From contig RDEW01000153.1 of the NCBI GenBank assembly GCA_011109175.1, forward strand, positions 1 through 27,272: 27,272 nucleotides of DNA. Reading direction: 5' to 3'. The position numbers and the translations under genes are program-made. Positions 18,892-26,272 of the stretch are shown in pieces. Position 1 is the first letter of the stretch. Each line of letters begins with the position of its first letter. Below the pieces are notes generated by a model. That model saw only the letters and a program-made list of their open reading frames with translations, searched no databases and was not told the origin of the DNA. The stretch is from Dicyema japonicum (lineage: Eukaryota > Dicyemida > Rhombozoa > Dicyemidae).

Positions 18892-19091
18892 ATTTAACTA
18901 CCCAAGACCACGGTAAAACCAAACTAATTATCTCGTGATCCCGATTCATTCTTAAAGCGACCTCATTTTTTCTCTACTCGTTCCCGCACATGAACGTACA
19001 GGACTGAATTTTTAGGGCCACATTCTCGTCATCTGGACTCTAGTCTCATAAGTTCTTCCAGAGGCGTTGGTCCGGTTCGGTAATCTTCACA
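18892..19091. repeat. ~205-bp direct repeat, copy 1
   Basis: About 200 bp, from TTAACTACCCAAGACCAC to GATCTTCACAAATC, recurs at 23264-23466 with roughly 90% identity by eye. Copy 1 begins directly after an undetermined base. Minus-strand reading gives fragments such as PTPLEDLMRLDSR, possibly part of a LINE ORF between domains; classification open. Confidence 0.7.
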
Positions 19092-19591
19092 AATCCAACG
19101 CTCCGTTACTCTGTAAGTCCGCTTTTGGATTTCCTCATTTTCCTCATATTTGTCCAAGATATAGACGGTCCTCACTAGGCGCATCCATATGAGAAACATG
19201 GTTCAATGTACTGTTTGTACAAGTTCATCAGGAGCGGTGAGTACAACTCTTTCACATTCTCGATAAAATTTACAATACGTTCCGAAAAAGTCAGCTAAAT
19301 TGCTTCTAAACATACACTATGACGTGCCTAGTTGGAATCAATGAAAGCTTCATGCACGCCTTGGAGGTACGGCTCTCAGGTCGGCGCTGGAGATCAACTT
19401 TCCAGCATACGTGTAATCGCTCTCAACTGGAGGTTTTTTGGTCCAAGATATCCTACGCTTTCCAACTGGACTTTATTGGTAAAAAGTCTTTGACGAAGCT
19501 AGTCGTGAATGGCGGAAACTGGTTTGGATATATTTAAATAAATAATTGATTAACATTTTTTAAATAATGTTTTATTATTAAAATATATGAG
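19092..19591. other. LINE debris and one unassigned ORF
   Basis: Minus strand near 19170-19260 includes LYKQYIEPCFSYGC-like sequence, an RT thumb relic. Plus frame 19319-19537 (72 codons, MTCLVGINESFMHALEVRLS at the start) is open but not recognised. AT-rich from 19538. Confidence 0.3.
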
Positions 19592-19658
19592 AAACGTGGC
19601 TTTATTAAGGAAATTAACGATATTTTGAAAAACGTGGCTTTATTAAGGAAATTAATGA
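19592..19658 (+). repeat. Tandem duplication at LINE 5' end
   Basis: AAACGTGGCTTTATTAAGGA and the next nine bases occur at 19592-19620 and again at 19630-19658 with one change (AACGA to AATGA), period 38 bp. The second unit's change creates the first in-frame ATG (19655) of the LINE ORF. Confidence 0.75.
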
Positions 19659-20533
19659 CGTTGTGGTTCACCAAGAGGTGTCATTTGGTTGTGCCTGTGC
19701 CCTACACACTACAAATGAAAAAGAACCACACCATTTCCCTATCGTCTCTCTTCAAGGAGATCTCGATGGCGACCATTGAGCGGGCACGAAGCTTTCGCTC
19801 ACAAGAATCCCTCCTGACATCCGGTGACATTGAACTAAACCCAGGGCCGCAGAATAGACCCATCAGAATCTTACAACTTAACATCAATGGAATCACCTCG
19901 AAACATACCGAATTGGCTGAGTACTTGGTTAAACACCGTATTGACATTGCCCTTCTACAGGAGTCACGTTTTCTGCCTTCTACCCAAACACCAAAATTCA
20001 AAAACTACTCTTTGCTCCGTACTGAGCGATCAAATGGATCTCACGGTGGTGGCCTAGTCACCCTCATTCACAACTCCATCCCATTCACGGATACCACTGA
20101 CCACACATTGACAGCGGCTTCTGATAAACATATGGAATTGCTATCCATCAGCATCAATATTATATCAACTCCTTACACAATTCTGAATATCTACATTCCC
20201 CCTTCGTCTTGCTGCCAGAAGAACTACCGACCAAACCTAGAATTCCTTCAACTATACGAAAACATAGTTATTTGCGGCGATCTAAACGCAAAAGATCCAC
20301 TATGGTTCCGAAACCAGAATTCGGACCACAGAGGGAAACAAGTGATCTCTGAACTGGAACACCTAGTGATATTAAATAACCCCCGCCAACACACAAGATG
20401 TGGAACACGCTCTGGGGATCCTAACACGTCTCCTGACCTTTCCATATGCTCAGCTCCCCTTGCAAAATCGATCTACTGGGATGTCAGATATGACTTACCC
20501 TCAGATCATAACCCTATTCTGATCGACATCTAA
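19655..20533 (+). CDS. LINE leader, 2A-type motif and APE endonuclease
   Basis: Open from ATG 19655 (upstream codons are also open to 19625) to TAA 20531-20533. A basic, Ser-rich leader ends RSFRSQESLLTSGDIELNPGP, a 2A-type ribosome-skipping sequence (19826-19849 for DIELNPGP), after which the endonuclease begins at once: PIRILQLNINGITSKH (catalytic Asn), IALLQESRF (Glu), NIYIPPSSC, ICGDLNAKDPLW (Asp, Asn) and LPSDHNPILIDI (Asp-His). All metal-binding and catalytic blocks are present, so this domain may still be functional. The TAA interrupts what was probably one ORF, because the next frame (20534 on) continues in register into the RT. Confidence 0.75.
   Translation: MTLWFTKRCHLVVPVPYTLQMKKNHTISLSSLFKEISMATIERARSFRSQESLLTSGDIELNPGPQNRPIRILQLNINGITSKHTELAEYLVKHRIDIALLQESRFLPSTQTPKFKNYSLLRTERSNGSHGGGLVTLIHNSIPFTDTTDHTLTAASDKHMELLSISINIISTPYTILNIYIPPSSCCQKNYRPNLEFLQLYENIVICGDLNAKDPLWFRNQNSDHRGKQVISELEHLVILNNPRQHTRCGTRSGDPNTSPDLSICSAPLAKSIYWDVRYDLPSDHNPILIDI
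19826..19849 (+). other. 2A-type ribosome-skipping motif DIELNPGP
   Basis: Codons read D-I-E-L-N-P-G-P, preceded by LLTSG. This fits the D-x-E-x-N-P-G-P consensus at which the ribosome omits the Gly-Pro bond. It is in frame between leader and endonuclease, so translation would release a leader peptide of about 64 aa counted from ATG 19655 and an endonuclease starting with Pro. Confidence 0.8.
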
Positions 20534-22896
20534 TTGCATTTTGGACGAACTATGTCGAGGCGAACCTATGTGAACTACAAAAGGGCGAGATGGATCGACT
20601 TCACGGTTGACGTCGAAACGTCGCTGGAAAACTTCTCTGTGAAAGATTTTACCTCTCCAGACAAAGCCATTGCACATTTCAACTCAGCCATCCTTTCGGC
20701 GGATAGAAAGCACGTCCCTAAAGGATTCATCCATGATTACAAACTATTTTTCAACAAAGAAATATTGGATCTCATCTGTGAGAGAAGACACCTAAAACGT
20801 TCCCGAACAACCAACCAGCAACTCCAAGATGAAATTTCTTCCCTAAACAAGAAGATAACCCACCTCATTACGGAGCTCAAAAAGGAGAAGTGGTCCACTT
20901 TCGTCTCTCGATTGAATCCAAAATCAAAACCCCAAAGTTTCTGGAGATTTATCAGAGAAATACAATCAAACCGAATCGAGCACAACTCATGGAGGTAGAC
21001 TTGGAAAGGACAACCAAACGAAAGATTTCCACTGCCAGGCAAATGACTTGATGACTCACTATTGCAAAATGAGTCATATTCCAATGAATAAAGAAAATCG
21101 ACCTCATATTACTAAACCCCCAAGGGTAACAAAGGCACGATTTGAAGTATCAATAAGTCATGTTCAAAAACTCATTACAAACTCAAGAAACTCACCAGCC
21201 ACGGGACCCGATCGGATCAGCATATTCCACCTAAAGCACCTCGGTCCAAACGGTCTATTGGCACTTAAAGATATCTACGAATTCTCCATCAACAAGTGTT
21301 TCATCCCGATGTTATGGAAGAAGTTGAACATTATCCCGATACTCAAGAACAACAAAGCCTCCTCCTTGCCCTCTTCGTTCAGGACAATTTCCTTAACATC
21401 TGTTGTCTCAAAAATCCTCGAAAGGATCATTCTTAACGAAATCACTCCCCACCTCGACCTCTCCGACTCACAACATGGTTTCCGTCCTTTATTTCCTTAA
21501 CATCTGTTGTCTCAAAAATCCTCGAAAGGATCATTCTTAACGAAATCACTCCCTACCTCGACCTCTCCGACTCACAACATGGTTTCCGTCCTTTACACTC
21601 GACCACCACGCACTTACTGACACTAACCCAATACATCTCCAACGGTTTCAACAACTGCAAACCCCCAGAACGAACTGTCTTGGCCTCTATTGACCTAACT
21701 AAAGCTTTCGACAGAATCTCCCGTGTGGTCCTCTACAACAAGATCTATTCTACAAATATTCCTTCTGTATGGAAGTCATGGCTCACAAATTTCCTCTCGG
21801 GAAGACTGGGCCATACGTGTCTATATTCAAATCTATCAAGATATCGACTCCTACCAAACGGTGTTCCCCAGTGATCAGTCCTTTCACCCTCACTTTTCAA
21901 CCTTTACGTCAAAGATATCCCAACAACCCAAAATACGTTACTATTGACATATGCCGATGATCTAGTAATCGCATCCAGGAGTGGCGATGTTCGACTGGCC
22001 ACCGAAAAAGTGCAGTACCACCTGAACTTGCTATCCGACTGGATGAACTTAAACTGGATGAGTGTTTCCACCTCGAAGTCATCAGCTACCCTGTTCACAA
22101 CCGATCGAAGACAATTCAACCTAAACCCCACACTCTCGTTGGGAGACGAACCACTCCCCTTAAATAAATACCCGAAGATCCTTGGAGTTGTCTTCGATCC
22201 TTCACTCTGTTTCAACAGACAAGTGGAGGAAGTAATGACAAAAGCCAAGCGGAAACTTAACATATTACGGGCAGTAGCTGGCTACTCAAACGGTCAGCAA
22301 AAAGAAAACTTAACTCTTCTCTACAAACAGTTCATCAGGACTACACTCAACTATGCCTCACCAAGTTGGGCCCCCTCAATCTCCTTGTCCCTTTCTCAAG
22401 AACTGCAGAAAGTGCAAAACTCGGCGCTGAGAATAATAACTGGCTGCTTAAAGTCAACCCCCACCGACCATTTACATTGGGAGTCGAAAATCCTCCCGCT
22501 CTATGACCACCTGAAAATGCGTAATTTACAATTCCTACGGCAGTCGTTCGACCCGAATCACCCAGTTCACGCTCTGCTAAGTAACAATAACCGCAGATAC
22601 ATACCAGGACCCTCTTTGACCTACAAAGAGCCTTGTCGAAGATCACCCCCCCTCAAGAAGACTCAACTTGGACCCGCCGAATCCATGATTTCATCTCGAC
22701 ACGGGCCATTAGGACAATTCAATATAACAAAGTCTTGGAGCGCTTCCCCCCTGATATCAGTCCAACGGAACAATCGCTCCCGAAGAAGATCAGAATCGGA
22801 CTGGCTCGCCTACGATGTGGACACCACACTTTCCTGGCTGGCAGAGTAGTTCGGGACCTTTTTCCCTGCCCTGGACCACCGGATGCAAAAGTCTAG
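20534..22896 (+). pseudogene. CR1/Jockey-like LINE reverse transcriptase and C-terminus
   Basis: 20534-20998 is the linker (KAIAHFNSAILSADRKHVPK; SFWRFIREIQSN). After a frameshift, 21048-21500 holds SPATGPDRISIFHLKHLGP and ILKNNKASSLPSSFRTISLT. After the 104-bp duplication come QHGFRPLHSTTTHLL, motif A VLASIDLTKAFDRIS, motif B NGVPQ-stop-SVLSP (TGA for a Gly codon), catalytic TYADDLVIAS, ILGVVFDPSLCFNRQVEEV and the thumb. After a frameshift near 22630, RIGLARLRCGHHTFLAGRVV and FPCPGPPD close the ORF at 22896. The catalytic Asp pair is intact but no full protein can be made. Confidence 0.78.
21387..21594 (+). repeat. 104-bp tandem duplication inside the RT
   Basis: ATTTCCTTAACATCTGTTGT starts at 21387 and again at 21491. 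The two 104-bp units differ at one position seen (CCCCAC against CCCTAC). Because 104 is not a multiple of 3 it shifts the frame. Confidence 0.9.
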
Positions 22897-22942
22897 GATC
22901 TCTGGGAGCGGCCTGTCCGGACTGCACGCTCTCTGATGGTCG

Positions 22943-22970
22943 CCGGCTTCCCACTTGCTGGCGAAGCCGG
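22943..22970 (+). other. 3' UTR hairpin of the CR1-like LINE
   Basis: CCGGCTTC at 22943-22950 pairs with GAAGCCGG at 22963-22970 around a 12-nt loop, ten bases before the element terminus. Such 3' stem-loops are known in CR1-like LINEs as recognition sites for their own RT; that role here is inferred. Confidence 0.6.
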
Positions 22971-22980
22971 GGTTAATAAT

Positions 22981-23263
22981 TTAATTTAATTAAAATGGAG
23001 ATGTTTGGCACGTGCTTAGAATGAACATAAACGCCTCTGCATAACAATTACATTAACAATGAGAACAAACCATCGTCAGAGGAGGGCCTAAAGTCACTAT
23101 TCCTTTGGCTCTAAACAAGGATCTTAATTGAATTGGAATAAAACTTAAATGTGTGGCATACCTAGAAGATCTACGAACCGATGCACACAGAAGAGACTGA
23201 GGTAGACGCCTAGTGAAAAAAATTTCGAAACGTGTAGCATAAATGGTTCCTTGTTTATTTACT
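22981..23263. other. No feature recognised
   Basis: Spacer between the LINE end and the second 205-bp repeat copy. Confidence 0.35.
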
Positions 23264-23466
23264 TAACTACCCAAGACCACTGTAAAACCAAACTAATTAT
23301 CTCGTGATCCCGATTCATTCTAAAAGCGACCTCATTTTTTCTTCACTCGTTCCCGCACATAACAGCAAAAGACTGAATTTTCAGGGACACATTCCCGTCA
23401 TCTGGAGTCTAGTCTCATAAGGTCCTCCAGAGGCGTTGGTCCGGTTAGGTGATCTTCACAAATCAA
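23264..23466. repeat. ~205-bp direct repeat, copy 2
   Basis: Matches 18892-19091 (see there); homology stops abruptly at 23466 where RTE endonuclease sequence starts. Confidence 0.7.
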
Positions 23467-24230
23467 AAGTACAGGCTGGAATGGACGAGCTAGATGGAGA
23501 CTATGGACTCATTTTACTACCAACGTCATCAAGACACTATGGACAGGTATTTGACGTGAACAAGAAACTTGTTAGTGGGATACGTCGGTGTTGGAGTGTG
23601 AACGACAGAATCAGCATACTCAAAACGAGTTGGGGTCAAACGCACGTCGAGGAGCCTTATATCTCAATTATAAATGTTTATGCACCCCACAGTGGACGGG
23701 TCGCCAAAGATTCGGACGAACTTGACGCTTTCTACGTGCAGCTGTGGAGGACATATGGCAAACTGGAACCGTCTTTCTAGTTTTCATTGCCGGAGACTAG
23801 AAAGGTAATGAAGGAGTACGTCAGGAACATGAAGCGACTATCGGAAGACACGGAAGATGGATCAGGAACCTGCCGGGGGCTGTGCTGATAAATTTCTGCA
23901 GGGGATTTAATCTATTCCTGTGTAACAATGTGTTTGCAAATGCTGCACGATATAAGACTACCTGGTCGAGCTGCAGAATAAATGAATCTGGGGGCCATGT
24001 GATGATTTACAATCAGATTGATTACATTCTTTGCCGACAGAAAGATAGAACACTATTACAGGACTTGAGGTCATACGGAGGTGCCGTCGTAGAAAGCGAC
24101 CACAAGATCGTCGTGGACCTGTTTGACATTACAAGTCGCTTTATACGCACTTCATGTACAAAGCCATCTCAGTTCATACGGAGAGAATACCTAGTCGAGA
24201 GATTATGTTTTTCACAGTTCACTCGAAAAA
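23467..24230 (+). mobile_element. RTE endonuclease fragment
   Basis: Plus strand: KLVSGIRRCWSVNDRISILK, then ISIINVYAPHSGRVAKDSDE and LDAFYVQLWRTYGK, a stop at 23778-23780, a decayed gap covering the GDLNA block, then INFCRGFNLFLCNNVFANAA, YNQIDYILCRQKDRTLLQDL and VVESDHKIVVDLFDI (Asp-His). Each block matches the RTE element at 12473-13173 (for example IVNVYAPHCGRVAKD there) but differs enough to be a separate subfamily. The fragment ends beside an undetermined base at 24237. Confidence 0.7.
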
Positions 24231-24300
24231 TCTATCNTCATAATTTTCTTTTAAAAATCTATGAATTTTAATTCTTGAAAATAAAAAAAATTAACAATAA

Positions 24301-25495
24301 TTAAGAGAAAACACCACTACCAGTCCAATTATCAACAGCACTTATATTTTGAACCTCTGTGATATGATAACAATTTTCAAGACACGCATTACGGTCGCCA
24401 ACGGCGACAACCCCGATAATCCAAGGTCTGTATCCTTCAGTTATGAGCATATCATTGCAAAAAAGATTAGCATTTTCTCCTGATATTACAATTAAAAGAC
24501 CTCCTATCAATAAATATTGCTAAAACCATTAACTTCGGAGATGGAACCAGGCTGAACATTATTAAACCAATCCATAGCTTTGCCAATTTTAGCCGTATTT
24601 GCAATCATAGGAAAACTATAAAAATGAAAATTGACGGCATTTTTTTGAATCAAAGCTAAATCTTGAGCGTGACCAATAAGACCCCTTTCAGAGATAGTAA
24701 CTGCTGCTTTGGCAGAATATTTTTTCATGAGAGTGGCAGCTAAAAAGTCATTTAATTACTTTTAAACCAGATTTATTTAGTCTTGTCATTGATTGAATAG
24801 CAACGTTATACGCGTTTGTTACTTCACTCGTAGTGGTGAATTTAAGCAATGAGACAGAATTCTTAGGATCATTTAAACATTGAAAAGCTTTAACTGCAAT
24901 CTCAGTTCCCAAAGGTTTTGTTAAAATCAACACATCTCCAGTATCTGAATTATATGGACTAAAAAATTTTATTTAAAATTACTAAATAATCTCATTTTCG
25001 GAACAAATAGAAGTAGCTGATCCACCCAATGTAACCCATGGATTCAAAACTGTTTGTCCCCCATTAACCTCAGCTCCAGCAACTCTTGCTTGATCTTTAA
25101 ATCCTTTAAAAATGCTCTTAGAAACAACGTCTTTATCTTTTTCAGACAAATTAGTGCTTAGTCCGAAGAACATGAGAATATTTTGACACTCTGTTATTCC
25201 ATATGAGTATATATCGCTTAAAACACATGAACATGCAATTCTCCCCATGATGTAAGGATCATCAACCATTGGATAAACTATTTCAGTAGTTTGAATCATA
25301 ATAATTGCTCCATTTCTTAAGCTAGTAAGAGTACAACCCCCTATATTTGATAAACTAAATTTTACCATGCACTGTAGAAGGACCAGTATTTTTTGTCTTA
25401 AGATTTTCCCTTATTTTTCTAATAATGGCTAGGTAAGAAGGAGTAATATGATCTTTATGAGATGCAAGGGCTGTCAATTTAAAATCAAGTGACAT
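24301..25495 (-). CDS. SEPHS1: Selenophosphate synthetase-like protein (SPS1/SelD family), probable pseudoenzyme
   Basis: Minus-strand exons 25495-25366, 25340-24983, 24958-24768, 24739-24527 and 24503-24301, with GT-AG introns of 25, 24, 28 and 23 nt. Joined they give 1095 nt (364 aa; human SPS1 is 392), aligning residue for residue across three exon joins. Family enzymes make selenophosphate from selenide and ATP. Conserved blocks: VYPMVDDPYIMGRIAC, GGQTVLNPWVTLGG, VLILTKPLGTE, GLIGHAQDLA, GYRPWIIGVV. However, the Gly-rich Cys/Sec-Lys loop near the N-terminus is missing (FKLTALASHKDHITPSY), and the three metal-binding Asp positions read Gly (before CTLTSLR), Glu (QTTE) and Thr (AAVTISERG for ATDITGFG). 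An intact frame with lost catalysis suggests a non-enzymatic role. Start: ATG 25495, the only Met before FKLT. Confidence 0.88.
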
Positions 25496-25608
25496 GAAAT
25501 CAGATTCCAAATTTTGAGATAGAAAAAACAACCAAAGTATTGGATTTTAATTAAATTAAAAAAAACAAATTATTATAATAAATATATAAAATTATTAAAA
25601 TAATTTAA

Positions 25609-25701
25609 TTAAATTGGAACGGGAGTCTCTGATCTTTCTGCCTCTTTTTTTGCCACTTGCAAAAATTCTTTTAAAGAGTCATGCTCAGCGACATCACCCA
25701 T
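25609..25701 (-). CDS. Short ORF, possible truncated host C-terminus
   Basis: Minus strand 25701-25609, 30 codons, ending in TAA. The last part (EHDSLKEFLQVAKKEAERSE, then TPVPI) looks like a real amphipathic C-terminus. Its first codons overlap the start of the plus-strand CR1 fragment, so the Met may be accidental and the host exon cut by that insertion. The SKEFL-like run is faintly like the N-terminus of PKA catalytic subunits, but nothing further supports that. It lies 114 bp upstream of the SPS start on the same strand. Confidence 0.25.
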   Translation of the reverse strand: MGDVAEHDSLKEFLQVAKKEAERSETPVPI

Positions 25702-25880
25702 TTATCAATTTATCAATATCAAAACTTTCGACCACAGCATTCCACTACTACTCACTTTACTAAATTGACTGACTTTATCGCCGACGGATTCAATAACCAT
25801 AAACCACCTCTCCGAACTGTTCTTGCATCTATCGAAATAAGCAAAGTTTTTAATAGAACTTCAAGACATCTCCAAGAGAA
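25684..25880 (+). mobile_element. CR1/Jockey-like RT scrap
   Basis: Plus frame SDITHLSIYQYQNFRPQHST, then GFNNHKPPLRTVLASIEISK and VFNRTSR, collinear with QHGFRPLHSTTTH, GFNNCKPPERTVLASIDLTK and AFDRISR in the long LINE (21.58-21.72 kb). It covers only the region up to motif A and is truncated at both ends. Confidence 0.7.
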
Positions 25881-26272
25881 TTATTAGAGATATTCCTTAG
25901 TTCCTTTTCTACGATTAATTTTTCAGAGATATTTCTTAGTTTTTTTCTACTATTAGTTATCATAACTGTTTTTAATAAATTATGTGTCCTGCGTGTATGG
26001 AGGTATAAGAATTATTGCTCTCGCGAAAAGAGTTGTGTTTTTTGCAGAATTGGCTAACGTCTTTCATGTCTGGTAGAATGAGCAGGACTCTTGTTACCAA
26101 ATGGAGTTATACGAAACTCTGTCTTCTCTCCCGCATTATTTAACCTTCATTTATATTACTGGGAGACAAGAAACTCTTACTCTCTCACGCAAAAGATCAA
26201 ATAATTGGTCAAGACGAAACAACATTCCAGAAGCCTCGACGATGCTACATGACGTCTTGATATTTTAACATC
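25881..26272. other. No feature recognised
   Basis: A short near-repeat (AGAGATATTCCTTAGTTCCT / AGAGATATTTCTTAGTTTTT, about 40 bp apart at 25887-25946) is present; otherwise nothing coding-like. Confidence 0.35.

Larger units (their letters stand above)
19592..22980 (+). mobile_element. CR1/Jockey-like LINE, near full length
   Basis: About 3.4 kb: 5' tandem repeat, leader with a 2A-type motif, APE endonuclease, RT, C-terminal CxxC-like end, a short 3' UTR with an 8-bp hairpin and the CCGGGGTTAATAA terminus. Endonuclease and RT lie in one frame separated by a single TAA (20531-20533). Later breaks are a frameshift near 21000, a 104-bp duplication at 21387-21594, a nonsense codon in RT motif B and a frameshift near 22630. 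It is the best preserved APE-type LINE here and the probable relative of the scraps at 7170, 17260 and 25684. Confidence 0.8.

Noticed and set aside
22347-22646. Minus-strand 99-codon ORF
   Set aside because: Shadow of the LINE thumb region on the plus strand.
24504-24539. A 14-nt GT-AG intron in SPS starting at GTTAATGG
   Set aside because: It keeps frame but adds three residues before GGLL. The 23-nt intron 24504-24526 gives SEVNGGLL, which matches the PETSGGLL length of the family exactly.
25400-25495. Selenocysteine (UGA) codon in SPS
   Set aside because: No in-frame TGA occurs in the spliced frame and the loop that would hold Sec is missing.
25609-25701. PKA catalytic subunit first exon
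   Set aside because: Only a short SLKEFL-like run agrees; a stop follows and no kinase sequence is present.
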